A stretch of DNA of 64,000 bases from Halorientalis sp. IM1011 (GTDB lineage Archaea; Halobacteriota; Halobacteria; Halobacteriales; Haloarculaceae). Location: NCBI RefSeq assembly GCF_001989615.1, contig NZ_CP019067.1:1984001-2048000 (forward strand), read 5' to 3'. Position numbers and translations under genes: made by a program. This document shows, piece after piece, positions 54,160-62,812 of this stretch (position 1 is the first letter of the stretch; each line of letters begins with the position of its first letter). The notes beneath the pieces are model-generated. The model did no database searches. It saw only the letters and a program-made list of their open reading frames with translations, and was not told the origin of the DNA.

Positions 54160-55392
54160 ATGGACGTACGTTTTCTGGGCGGTGCGGGCGAGGTCGGCCG
54201 CAGCGCCATCCTGATCGACGACTCCCTCCTGGTGGATTTCGGGACGAAGACCGCCGACCCACCCCAGTTTCCCGTCGAGACACCCGACCCCGACGCCGTC
54301 GTGGTCTCCCACGGCCACCTCGACCACGTCGGGTCGATCCCCTCACTGCTCTCCGGTGACCGCCGCCCGCCGATCCACTGGACGCCGCCCACGCGGGAGT
54401 TGACGCTGACGCTGGCACGTGATACGCTCAAACTCCACGGCGGGACATACGACTGTCCGTTCACCGAGGAGGAGGTCCGCCGGGTCACGCAGGTCTCCGA
54501 GACCCACGGCTATCGCGAGCCGTTCGAGGCCGCCGGCTACGAGGTCACCTTCTACGACGCGGGCCACATCCCCGGGAGTGCGCACGTCCTGATCGACGAC
54601 GGCGAGACGCGGCTGTTCTACACGGGCGATTTCCACGTCGATTCACAGCGACTCGTGGCCGGCACCACAGCCCGCCCCGAGGCCGACGCCGTGATCTGTG
54701 AGAGTACCTACTCCGACGTGGAACACGACCCCCGGAGCGCCGTCGAGGAGCGCTTCGCCGAGAGCGTCAAGACCACCATCTGGGAGGGTGGGACCGTCGT
54801 CGTCCCCGCCTTCGCCATCGGGCGGACTCAGGAGATGCTCATGATCTGCGAGGCTCACGACATCCCCTGTTACGTCGACGGGATGGGCACCGAGGTGACC
54901 GAGATGGTGCGCCGCCATCCCGAGTTCGTCCGCGACGCCGACGCCCTCCAGCGGGCGACGAGCCACGCCCGTTTCGTCACGGGGCGGGACGGTCAACGAA
55001 AGCGGATCGCCGAGCAGAACACCGCTATCGTCACCACGAGCGGGATGCTCTCGGGCGGCCCGGCGATGACCTACATCCCCGAAATCAGAGACCGGCCCGT
55101 CAACAAGATCGCCATGACGGGCTATCAGGTGGAGGGGACGCCCGGCCGCGAGTTACTGGAGACGGGCAGCGCCGAGATCGACGGCCGTGTCATGCCCGTC
55201 GCCGCACAGGTCGAACAGTACGACTTCTCGGCCCACGCCGACCGCGACGGGCTTTTCAACCTGCTCGAGTCCTACCGCGACACGCCCGTCATCGTCAATC
55301 ACGGCGACCGGTGTGCGGCGTTCGCCGACGAACTCTCAGCCGACGGGTTCGACGCCAGTGCGCCGGAAATCGGGGAGCAGGTGTCGATCTGA
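54160..55392 (+). CDS. Metallo-beta-lactamase/beta-CASP RNA nuclease (aCPSF2-like)
   Basis: The product has 410 residues. The MBL motif SHGHLDHVG supplies zinc ligands, and further ligands come from DAGHIPGSAH and YTGDFH. The beta-CASP domain holds AFAIGRTQEML, VTTSGMLSGGP and the final FSAHADRDGL. N-terminal KH domains of aCPSF1 are absent, so the closest group is aCPSF2/Ysh1-like RNases. These act in RNA 3'-end processing or decay. The start at 54160 begins exactly at the MBL fold. Confidence 0.92.
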   Translation: MDVRFLGGAGEVGRSAILIDDSLLVDFGTKTADPPQFPVETPDPDAVVVSHGHLDHVGSIPSLLSGDRRPPIHWTPPTRELTLTLARDTLKLHGGTYDCPFTEEEVRRVTQVSETHGYREPFEAAGYEVTFYDAGHIPGSAHVLIDDGETRLFYTGDFHVDSQRLVAGTTARPEADAVICESTYSDVEHDPRSAVEERFAESVKTTIWEGGTVVVPAFAIGRTQEMLMICEAHDIPCYVDGMGTEVTEMVRRHPEFVRDADALQRATSHARFVTGRDGQRKRIAEQNTAIVTTSGMLSGGPAMTYIPEIRDRPVNKIAMTGYQVEGTPGRELLETGSAEIDGRVMPVAAQVEQYDFSAHADRDGLFNLLESYRDTPVIVNHGDRCAAFADELSADGFDASAPEIGEQVSI

Positions 55393-55393
55393 G

Positions 55394-57247
55394 CTACTCC
55401 CGCCCCTCCTCGATATCGCCGTGTGCCTGTCCGTACCCGCCGTCGTCCCCGTGCTCCCGTTCCCGGAGATTCTGCCGAGTGAACTGCGGTTCGGTCTGTA
55501 TCCCCGACCGACGACGGAGCGAGCGATAGATACCCACGAAGGCAAGCGCTGCACCTAGCGCGGCGACGGCGGCGGCCGTCTCGTCGCCGGCGACGAACAG
55601 GAGCAGCGCGGCGACTACCGAGCCGGCGAACACGAACCCGAGGACGACCTGCTTCGCGAGTCGGTCGAACAGTCCTTCCTCGTCGCCAAGCGCCGTCCGC
55701 ACGGTGATATCGTCCCGGGCCGCCCGGTCGAGCGTGTGCTCCAGTTTCGGACCGGTCACCAGCAGCGCCCGGCCTGTGACCTGCACCTCGTCGCTCGCGC
55801 GGTCGAGCAGTTCCCGGACGCCGCGGCTCGCGTACCCCTCCTCGCGGACGTACTCGGTGACGAGTGCGATCAGGTCGAACTCGGGGTCGAGCGTCCGACA
55901 GACTCCTTCCAGAACTGTGGTGACCCGGACGATCAGCGCCAGTTCCTGTGGCAGGCGGAGGGGGAACTCGTACAGTTCGGCCTGGAACTCCGCGACGAGT
56001 TGCTGGACGCGGTACTGGTCGACGTTCCGTCCCCGGAAGCTCTCGATGACGATCTCGAACATCTCGCGTATGAGCCGGCGGTCTGCTGTCGGATCGAGCG
56101 CCCCCATCGCGACGAAGGAGTCGACGATCCCGTCCACGTCGTTGCGCGCGATGGACACGTACATCTCGAAGATCTGCTCTTGCAGGCGATCGGAGACCGT
56201 GCCGGTGATCCCGAAGTCGTAGAAGACGATCGTGCCGTCGGCCTGCACCGCGAGGTTCCCCGGATGGGGGTCGGCGTGGAACACGCCCTGTTCCAGCACC
56301 ATCTCGATGTAGGCCGAAAAGAGGCGATCGACCAGCGCCTCCCGGTCGACCCCCATCTCGTCCAGTCGCTCCACGTCGGTGATCTTCGTCCCCTCGACGT
56401 ACTCCATCGTCAGCACGCGCGGCCCGGAGTGGGTGTCGATGGGTTCGGGCACCCGCACACCGTCGTCGTCGGCGAAGTTCTCACGCACGGTTTCGAGCAT
56501 CCGCGCTTCGTGGCCGTAGTCCATCTCCTCGCGGATAGTCGCGGAGAACTCGTCGGCGAGATTTTCGAGGGTGAACGCCTGCCCGGGTTCGGCACCGCGG
56601 ATCAACAGGGGCGTCAGCGTCTCGATAACCCTGAGATCGGCCGCGACGCGCCGGCGGATGTTCGGCCGCAGGACCTTCACCGCGACCCGCTGGCCGTCCA
56701 GCCGGGCGGTGTACACCTGCCCGAGGCTCGCGCCGCTGATCGGCTCGGTGTCGAAGGTCTCGAAGGCCTCCGCGACGGGGCCGACCTCGGCCTCGACGAT
56801 GGGTTCGATCTCGGCCCACTCGGCCGGCGGGACGCGGTCCTGCAGCCGCTTGAGGACGGTGATGTAGGGGCCGGGGAGCACGTCGGGTCGCGTCGAGAGG
56901 ATCTGGCCCACCTTGATGAACGTCGGGCCGAGCGTCACCAGCGTCTCCAGTAACGACTCGGCGCGGGCGACCTGCGTCTCGGGGTCGACCTGACGCCCGC
57001 GCCCGAACAGGAGGAAGCGCCGTCGGTCACGGGCGTAGGCCAGCACGAGCGGGAGGAACTCCCAGGTGACGACGACCAGCCGCCAGGCGACGCGGAGTCG
57101 GAGCCAGCGGTCGCCCTGTTCGATGTCGTCCGGGTCGTCGTCCGTCCGTTCCGACTGGCCGCTCCCGGCCGCGGACCCGCCGGGTCCCGTCGCTGCTCGG
57201 GATCGGTCCGAGACACCCGCGCTCGTCCCCGCCTCGGAGTCGGCCAT
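55394..57247 (-). CDS. ABC1/UbiB (ADCK) family kinase-like protein
   Basis: The protein has 617 residues. After a disordered acidic N-terminus, the ADCK family signature appears as LVTLGPTFIKVGQILSTRPDVLP (KxGQ motif). The kinase core has SGASLGQVYTARLDGQRVAVKVLRP, VFHADPHPGNLAV (catalytic loop) and VFYDFGITG (DFG). Two C-terminal membrane helices (VVLGFVFAGSVVAALLLFVAG; AAVAALGAALAFVGIY) follow. UbiB/ADCK proteins support isoprenoid quinone synthesis; here menaquinone or lipid roles are possible. The start at 57247 is preferred. It converges on the beta-CASP gene with a 1-base gap. Confidence 0.92.
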   Translation of the reverse strand: MADSEAGTSAGVSDRSRAATGPGGSAAGSGQSERTDDDPDDIEQGDRWLRLRVAWRLVVVTWEFLPLVLAYARDRRRFLLFGRGRQVDPETQVARAESLLETLVTLGPTFIKVGQILSTRPDVLPGPYITVLKRLQDRVPPAEWAEIEPIVEAEVGPVAEAFETFDTEPISGASLGQVYTARLDGQRVAVKVLRPNIRRRVAADLRVIETLTPLLIRGAEPGQAFTLENLADEFSATIREEMDYGHEARMLETVRENFADDDGVRVPEPIDTHSGPRVLTMEYVEGTKITDVERLDEMGVDREALVDRLFSAYIEMVLEQGVFHADPHPGNLAVQADGTIVFYDFGITGTVSDRLQEQIFEMYVSIARNDVDGIVDSFVAMGALDPTADRRLIREMFEIVIESFRGRNVDQYRVQQLVAEFQAELYEFPLRLPQELALIVRVTTVLEGVCRTLDPEFDLIALVTEYVREEGYASRGVRELLDRASDEVQVTGRALLVTGPKLEHTLDRAARDDITVRTALGDEEGLFDRLAKQVVLGFVFAGSVVAALLLFVAGDETAAAVAALGAALAFVGIYRSLRRRSGIQTEPQFTRQNLREREHGDDGGYGQAHGDIEEGRE

Positions 57248-57537
57248 CCTGCCCGTGCTTGGGGTGCACCACTGAAGGCCGTGGTGGTCGGGTTCGTTCC
57301 CCCGTTCGGAGACGCTCCCGCTGGTCGCGTCTCCCTGCTCACGGGCTTCGCCCGTTCGCGTTTCGAGACTCTCCTTCCAGTCGAGTCTCGCGTTGCTCGC
57401 GGTTCCTTCGTCACCGCTCGACAGACTCACGGGCGCTTCGCGCCCGTTCGCGTTCTGGAGGTTCTCCCTGTCTCGCGGTTTCACCGCTCGACCGTTCGAG
57501 GACTCCCTCCGGTCGTCCTCGCCACGCTCGAGCCTCC
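57248..57537. repeat. Array of consecutive palindromes upstream of the UbiB-like gene
   Basis: This stretch of nearly 300 bases carries no credible gene but at least six inverted repeats in a row. Three share the pattern arm-CTCC...GTCG-arm' (GAGACG.../CGTCTC near 57308-57333, CGAGACT.../AGTCTCG near 57362-57389, CGAGGAC.../GTCCTCG near 57497-57521). Two are simple TTCG-loop hairpins, CGGGC-TTC-GCCCG and CGGGCGC-TTC-GCGCCCG, each followed by TTCGCGTT. It lies between divergently placed leader regions of two minus-strand genes. Confidence 0.75.
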
Positions 57538-57819
57538 CTACTCCCCTACGGCATCGGGACGAACCCGAAACCGGTTGTACCCGCCGTGAGAGAGTTCGAG
57601 CGAGTCGAGCCACCAGTTCCACCGCTCGGCCAGATCGTAGTCGTCCGGGGCGTCTTCGAGGTTCTCCACCACTGCGTCGACGGTCAGCTCGAAGCCCAGC
57701 TCGGCCTCGATCTTCCCGGCGTCGGCCAGATCGCGGGCCTGCCGCGCCACCACGCGGCGCGCCCGCTCGGTCCCCCCGAAGGCCGCACCCAGTTCGCGTT
57801 CCAACGAATCTCTGTCCAC
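57538..57819 (-). CDS. Conserved-looking hypothetical protein
   Basis: The product is 93 residues from a GTG start. [35 protein letters not shown] is followed by [33 protein letters not shown]. It is soluble, charged and has no Cys. The pattern looks like a small haloarchaeal family, but I cannot name it. It is divergent from rps6e. Confidence 0.75.
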   Translation of the reverse strand: MDRDSLERELGAAFGGTERARRVVARQARDLADAGKIEAELGFELTVDAVVENLEDAPDDYDLAERWNWWLDSLELSHGGYNRFRVRPDAVGE

Positions 57820-57883
57820 ACGCCCGCTGCGGCCCGGACCTACTTGACGTTCTCGAAGCGAATTCGCGGGTCCGTTCCGACGG

Positions 57884-57896
57884 GCTTTTTATTCGG
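57884..57896 (+). promoter_or_regulatory. TATA box of rps6e
   Basis: GGCTTTTTATTCG lies about 26 bases before the ATG at 57915, indicating a leaderless transcript. Confidence 0.6.
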
Positions 57897-57914
57897 CGTG
57901 GTCTGAATCGACCA

Positions 57915-58310
57915 ATGGCAGATTTCACCGTCGTCGTCGCGGACCCCGAGAGCGGCGACACCTACCAGCTCGACGTGGACGGACAGGACGCGAACCGCTT
58001 CATCGGCCGCGAACTCGGCGACGAGGTCGACGGCTCCGCCGTCGGCCTCGACGGGTACACACTCGAACTCACCGGCGGCTCGGACAACGCGGGCCGACCG
58101 ATGCGGTCCGACGTGCGCGGGCCGGCCCTCACGTCCCTGCTCTCGGACGGCGGCACCGGCTTCGAGCCGACCCGCAACGGCGAGCGCAAGCGCGTGACCG
58201 TTCGCGGTCGCGAGGTCAGCGAGGAGGTCCGGCAGATCAACGCCAAGATCACCGAGCGCGGCTCCGAGGACGTCGCCGACCTGCTGGGCGAGGGCGAGGA
58301 CGACGAGTAA
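57915..58310 (+). CDS. rps6e: 30S ribosomal protein S6e
   Basis: The protein has 131 residues. The start [37 protein letters not shown] and the stretch [18 protein letters not shown] are signatures of S6e. The C-terminal [28 protein letters not shown] completes the archaeal-length protein. It is part of the small subunit and specific to archaea and eukaryotes. The next gene starts one base after its stop. Confidence 0.97.
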   Translation: MADFTVVVADPESGDTYQLDVDGQDANRFIGRELGDEVDGSAVGLDGYTLELTGGSDNAGRPMRSDVRGPALTSLLSDGGTGFEPTRNGERKRVTVRGREVSEEVRQINAKITERGSEDVADLLGEGEDDE

Positions 58311-58311
58311 C

Positions 58312-58746
58312 GTGTCCGACCGCCTCCCGAGCGATCACGACGCCGTCGAGACACATCGAGCCTCCCTCGAACGCGTCGGCCGGACCGACCGCCCGAAAGT
58401 CGTCGTCCCCGACGACGCGTCGGTCCCGACCGACGAGGTGGTCCGACTCGTCGTCGACGGCCGAACCTGTCACACACGAATCGAGACGAGCCTGCAGGGC
58501 GACCCCGAGATCACGGGTGCCTACGACACGCCGACGCTGGCCCGTGACCCCAGCGAGGGGGAGAACCGCCTCGACGAGTGGGTCGCAGACGCCAACGTGA
58601 CCGTCGGCGGCTCGGTCCTGCTGGACGAGGTCACCGAGGGGTTCAAATACGGACTGCGCGCGCCCGGCGAGCGAACCGTCTACGAGGCGACCGAGAAACC
58701 CGACGACGGGCTCTCGGCCATCGCCGAGGACCTCGGCGAGGACTGA
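58312..58746 (+). CDS. DUF7112-like conserved haloarchaeal protein
   Basis: The product is 144 residues from GTG, directly after S6e. The sequence has ASLERVGRTDRPKVVVPDDASVPTDEVVRLVVDGRTCHTRIE, then VGGSVLLDEVTEGFKYGLRAPGERTVYEATEKP. It is a beta-rich, barrel-like fold by pattern. Placement after rps6e suggests co-expression with translation genes. No molecular role is known. Confidence 0.8.
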   Translation: MSDRLPSDHDAVETHRASLERVGRTDRPKVVVPDDASVPTDEVVRLVVDGRTCHTRIETSLQGDPEITGAYDTPTLARDPSEGENRLDEWVADANVTVGGSVLLDEVTEGFKYGLRAPGERTVYEATEKPDDGLSAIAEDLGED

Positions 58747-58905
58747 TCGGCGGTCGCGTCCCCGCTCGGTCCCGACTCGACTCGCCAGATGGCTCCGGAT
58801 TCGATACGCGCACAAACGTTTTGACTGTCTACGTACTGGCAAGTGTACGGGGACCCGTGCGCGAAACGCTCAAGAGTCGGCCACACCTACCGACGCCAGT
58901 TTGAT

Positions 58906-59775
58906 ATGTCGGAATCAGTGATCGCGGACTTCGTGGGCAAATTCAACGCCAGCGCCTCCGAGCGCGGGCAGCCGGCGACCGGCCGGATTCTCCTCAGCCA
59001 GAAACGGCTGGTGCTGGCCGCCGACGCCGGCAAGACCACGATCCCGCTGTCCGCGATCTTCGACGTGGCCGTCGGCCACGTGCCCCAGGACCTGGGGAAG
59101 TTCTTCGACTCGACGGTGACCATCGCGTTCCGGAAGGGCGACCACCGACACGTCGCGGCCGTCGAGGCCGACGACGACAAGATCGAGAAGTTCTCGACCG
59201 TCCTGTTCAAGGCCCTGCTCAACGGGACGACGATGACCGTCAAACACCCGGCGCGGCTCGGGGGCCGCGTCACCGACGCCGCCTTCCACCCCGCGAAACT
59301 CTACCTCAAACCGCAGATGGTCCGGTTCAAGGGTCCAGACTCGACGTTCACCGTCGACCTCTCGACGGTGACGGAGTTCGAACGCAGCCAGCGTGAGATC
59401 GACGGCAAACGGCGGGAGGTGCTGTCGGTCCGGCACATGCAGGACGGCCAGGCGATGACCTCGCTGGCCGCCGTCGATTCCGGCCGGAAGATGAGCATCC
59501 TCGGCCGGTACCTCCGGCTAGAGTACAGCGACATCGTCGCCGACCTCGAGGACATCTCGCTGTCCGAGGCGGAGACGGAACTGCTCGTCGCGGTCTACTC
59601 GACCGGCCCCGGCGTCTCGCTGGCCAACGTCGTCGACGTGGAACCCAGTCAGGTCGAGTTGCTGCTGGGTGACCTCCGGAGCGAGGGTCTGATCGCCGAC
59701 GGACAGGAGGAGACGGAACTCACGGCGAAAGGACGGATCGTCGTCAGCGACAAACTCGAAGACGTCAACCAGTGA
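58906..59775 (+). CDS. cheF: Archaeal taxis protein CheF family (copy A)
   Basis: The 289-residue protein has two ~100-residue PH-like beta repeats (GRILLSQKRLVLAADAGKTTIPLSAIFDVAVG; KLYLKPQMVRFKGPDSTFTVDLSTVTEFERSQ) and a C-terminal winged helix (LSEAETELLVAVYSTGPGVSLANVVDVEPSQVELLL). It fits the DUF439/CheF family, which in Halobacterium connects CheY signalling to the archaellum. It converges on a second CheF gene, as in Halobacterium. ATG at 58906 is chosen at the domain start. Confidence 0.92.
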   Translation: MSESVIADFVGKFNASASERGQPATGRILLSQKRLVLAADAGKTTIPLSAIFDVAVGHVPQDLGKFFDSTVTIAFRKGDHRHVAAVEADDDKIEKFSTVLFKALLNGTTMTVKHPARLGGRVTDAAFHPAKLYLKPQMVRFKGPDSTFTVDLSTVTEFERSQREIDGKRREVLSVRHMQDGQAMTSLAAVDSGRKMSILGRYLRLEYSDIVADLEDISLSEAETELLVAVYSTGPGVSLANVVDVEPSQVELLLGDLRSEGLIADGQEETELTAKGRIVVSDKLEDVNQ

Positions 59776-59802
59776 GGACGCGCCCCGTCCGGTGGCGTCG
59801 GC

Positions 59803-60669
59803 CTACCGGTCGTCCATCACGTCGCTTGCGATGTGTCGGCCGCGGGCTTTCAGTCGAACTTCCTTGCGAACCCGGACCTCCTCCAGAATTTCGAGTTCGA
59901 TCAGCCGGTCGTACACCTCCTCGACCTTCTCGACGTCCATCCCCACGAAGTTGGGAATCTCGAACGGCGAGACGCCCGAGTACAGCGCCATCAACACCTC
60001 GTGTTCCCGTTCCGAGAGGTCGGCGTTGACTTCCGCGCGCTGTTCGCCCTCCCGCAGGAGGCTCCGGAGGAAGGCACAGTGGCGACGCGTCCCGGAGATG
60101 TGGGTCTGGACGCTCGTGTCGCCGTCTTCGGTGTGTTCGACCTCGAGCACGAGGCGTTCGTCGCCCATGACCGTCCGATTCCCCTCGTCGACGCCGCCGA
60201 TGTCGTCGAGAGGGATCTCGACGAACTGACCGTCGGAGACGGCGAGTTCGACCCGTTCGTCCCCGATCTTGAGTCGGCCTTTCTTCCACTCGGTGTCCTG
60301 GACGACACCGCCCTCGACGGCGGGGTGTTTCGCGAGGATCACCTGCTGGTTGAGGAGGGCGCCGTAGAGTTTGTTCTTGAACGACTCCGTGTCGTTGGGG
60401 GCGACCAGCGTCACGTCCTTGCCGACCTGCAGGGAGATGTATCCCGACACGCGGGCGATGGCCTGATTGACGTCGATTCGGCCCTTGAGGCCGTCGACGT
60501 CCGAGAGGGGGATGGTCCGCTTGCCGTCGTTGCTGACGAGGACGATCCGTTTGTTCGAGAGGATGATGCGGCCGCTCTCCCACTCGATGTCGTTGAGCTT
60601 GCGCCCGTCCTTGACGACCTGCGCGAACTTCCCCTGGTCGTCGGCGAGTTTCTGTTCACCCTCGCTCAT
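59803..60669 (-). CDS. cheF: Archaeal taxis protein CheF family (copy B)
   Basis: This 288-residue paralog of the neighbouring CheF has the same layout: GRIILSNKRIVLVSNDGKRTIPLSDVDGLKGRIDV, then KKGRLKIGDERVELAVSDGQFVEIPLDDIGG, then a winged helix EVLMALYSGVSPFEIPNFVGMDVEKVEEVYDRLIELEIL. CheF proteins bind CheY, CheC/CheD-type proteins and archaellum components. It lies in the same direction as the HEAT protein, cheR and cheA upstream and is probably in that operon or just downstream of it. Confidence 0.93.
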   Translation of the reverse strand: MSEGEQKLADDQGKFAQVVKDGRKLNDIEWESGRIILSNKRIVLVSNDGKRTIPLSDVDGLKGRIDVNQAIARVSGYISLQVGKDVTLVAPNDTESFKNKLYGALLNQQVILAKHPAVEGGVVQDTEWKKGRLKIGDERVELAVSDGQFVEIPLDDIGGVDEGNRTVMGDERLVLEVEHTEDGDTSVQTHISGTRRHCAFLRSLLREGEQRAEVNADLSEREHEVLMALYSGVSPFEIPNFVGMDVEKVEEVYDRLIELEILEEVRVRKEVRLKARGRHIASDVMDDR

Positions 60670-60745
60670 GGGCAGTCGTATCTCCCCGGAAGTTCACTCC
60701 GTGGCCGTATTAACCTTCCCGCCGTACGAACTGCCGAAACGCGAG

Positions 60746-61993
60746 TCACTGGACACCCCTCCCGCCGAGTTTCGAGATGGCCGAGAAGGCCTTCTTCCTG
60801 AGCTGTTCGCTCTCGGTCGTGTCGATGAGGTCGTCGAGTCGCTTGCGCGAGCGCTCGCCGCCGACCTTTCCGAGTGTGAACACCGCCTGTGCCCGAACGC
60901 TCTCGGCGTAGCTGGTGTCGTCGACCACGTCGAGCAGGCGAGTCTCGACCCGTGTACCGCCGATTTCGGCGAGACTCGTCGCGGCGAACTGCGCGGTCAT
61001 CTGGTCGTCGTCCTCCAGGGTCTCGACCAGCGCCTCGACGATCCGGCCGTAGCCCGCGCTGTCCTCGTCCGCGACCCGCCCCAGCAGCCACGCGGTGTTG
61101 CGCCGCTGACGGTTCTGGGTGCTCTCTTCGAGGATGTCGATCATCGGGACGAGGACGCTCCGGTCGTCGGTCCGGTTGAGCTGTTCGACGACGGTTTCGC
61201 GGATCTCGTGGCTCTGGTCGGTCGGCACGTTCGAGAGGAGCTCGATGATCGAGTACACCGCGGCCCGGCGCACCGACGCGTCGTCGTCCGACAGCGCCGA
61301 GACCAATCCCTCCACGGGACGGGCGTCCCCGAAGTTCCCCATCGCGCCGACGGCGATGCGCCGGATCGGTCCGCGCTCGTCGTCGAACATGTCCAGAAGC
61401 GCCGTCAGGGCCTGCCGGTTGCCGATCGCCCCGAGCGCTTCGGCGGCCTCCCGGCGCACCTCGGCTTTCGGGTCCGACAGGCGCTCGATCAGGGCGTCGG
61501 TCGCGCGGGCGTCCTCCAGCCGGCCGCAGGCGCGGGCGACACGCGCCCGGACGCGGGGGTCGGGATCGTCCAGCGACTCCAGCAACGTGGGCAACACGTC
61601 GGTCTTCCCGAGTTCGCCCAGCGCGTTGGCGGCGGCCATCCGCAACTCGGGCACGTCGGACGACAGCGCCTTCGCGAAGGCCTTGGCCTTCGCCCAGTCG
61701 GCCTGCTGGTCCTCGTTCAGATTCAGGCCGGCCATCTCGGCGATCAACGCTTCCATCGCGTCGGTCCCCAGTTGATTCAGGGCGTCGATGGCGGCGGCAG
61801 TCACGCGGTCGCTCTCGGCCGACTGGGCCAGGTCCACCAGCGGGGTCACCGCGTCGTGACCCTCCAGCGTCTCCGCGTCGAAGTCACCGAGGATCTCGGC
61901 GGCCCGTGCCCGGACCTCGGGGTTCTCGCTGGTCCGGAGCACCGACTTCAGCCCCTCGACCTCGCCGTCGCGCTCGAGCTGATAGAGTGACAT
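60746..61993 (-). CDS. HEAT-repeat (PBS lyase-type) protein of the chemotaxis cluster
   Basis: The 415-residue protein is made almost wholly of ~31-residue HEAT repeats (for example VRARAAEILGDF, LRMAAANALGELGK, VRREAAEALGAIGN, IRRIAVGAMGNFGD). At least ten repeats are visible. In Halobacterium a HEAT_PBS protein is encoded next to the two cheF genes and interacts with them, and the same neighbourhood is seen here. Start ATG at 61993 overlaps the cheR stop (TAATG), so it is coupled to cheR. Confidence 0.92.
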   Translation of the reverse strand: MSLYQLERDGEVEGLKSVLRTSENPEVRARAAEILGDFDAETLEGHDAVTPLVDLAQSAESDRVTAAAIDALNQLGTDAMEALIAEMAGLNLNEDQQADWAKAKAFAKALSSDVPELRMAAANALGELGKTDVLPTLLESLDDPDPRVRARVARACGRLEDARATDALIERLSDPKAEVRREAAEALGAIGNRQALTALLDMFDDERGPIRRIAVGAMGNFGDARPVEGLVSALSDDDASVRRAAVYSIIELLSNVPTDQSHEIRETVVEQLNRTDDRSVLVPMIDILEESTQNRQRRNTAWLLGRVADEDSAGYGRIVEALVETLEDDDQMTAQFAATSLAEIGGTRVETRLLDVVDDTSYAESVRAQAVFTLGKVGGERSRKRLDDLIDTTESEQLRKKAFSAISKLGGRGVQ

Positions 61994-62811
61994 TATGCCT
62001 TGCGGTAGATGCGGTTGCGCTTGTCGAACGGTTCGAAGGTGTCCCGGCACTCGTAGGGGAGCGTCTCGGTCATCCCGATGACGAGGAAGCCGTCACCACG
62101 CAACGATCCCTCGATGGTCTCGAAGATGGGCACCTTGTACTCCGAATCGATGTAGATCAGCAGGTTCCGACAGAGCACCAGGTCGAAGTCGTGCTTGGGA
62201 TCGCCCCGGATGAGGTCGTGGTTCTCGAACTCGACGAGGTCTTTCACCCGGTCTTTCACCTGGAACCGGTCGCCGTCCTGTTCCACGTAGCCCGTCGAGT
62301 CGGCCAGCGGGGCGAGTTCGTCGCCGATGTCGGTCGTCTGGGAGGTCTCGTAGACGCCCTCGCGAGCGACGTTCAGGGAGTCGTCGCTGATGTCGGTGCC
62401 CAGGACCGAGAGGCGGCGTTCGTCGATCTCCGGGTCGTCGAGCGCGAGCATCGCGAGCGAGTACGGTTCCCGGCCGTCGGCACAGGGGGCGCTCCAGGCC
62501 CGGACCGTCCGGCGCTCGTCGGTCAACCGCCGCAGCACGTCCCGGATGCCGCTCCAGGCCTCGGGGTTGCGGAAGAAGCCGGTGACGTTGATCGACAGCG
62601 AGTCGAGCAACTGGGCCTGCTCGCCGCCGTCGTCGATCAGTTGGCGCTGATACTCCTCGTAGCTGTCGGCACCGGTCCGGCGCATCCGGGCGGTGATCCG
62701 CCGGTCGAGATAGGCGTCGTTGTAGAAGCCGGTCTCGAATCCCACGTCGCGCTGGATGTACCCGAGGAGGTCGTCGAAGGCCTCGCGGGACTCCTGCCTG
62801 CTGTCGGTCAT
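61993..62811 (-). CDS. cheR: Chemotaxis protein methyltransferase CheR
   Basis: The product has 272 residues. It methylates glutamates of transducers using S-adenosylmethionine. The N-terminal helical domain has YNDAYLDRRITARMRRTGADSYEEYQRQL. The AdoMet domain has VRAWSAPCADGREPYSLAMLA, VLGTDISDDSLNVAREGVYE and DLVLCRNLLIYID. It starts 1 base after cheA and its stop overlaps the HEAT gene start. Confidence 0.95.
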   Translation of the reverse strand: MTDSRQESREAFDDLLGYIQRDVGFETGFYNDAYLDRRITARMRRTGADSYEEYQRQLIDDGGEQAQLLDSLSINVTGFFRNPEAWSGIRDVLRRLTDERRTVRAWSAPCADGREPYSLAMLALDDPEIDERRLSVLGTDISDDSLNVAREGVYETSQTTDIGDELAPLADSTGYVEQDGDRFQVKDRVKDLVEFENHDLIRGDPKHDFDLVLCRNLLIYIDSEYKVPIFETIEGSLRGDGFLVIGMTETLPYECRDTFEPFDKRNRIYRKA

Positions 62812-62812
62812 C

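Noticed and set aside
57248-57961. N-terminal extension of the UbiB-like protein to 855 residues
   Set aside because: The extension crosses the hairpin array and the 93-residue gene, is Arg/Ser-rich, and the family fold starts after 57247.
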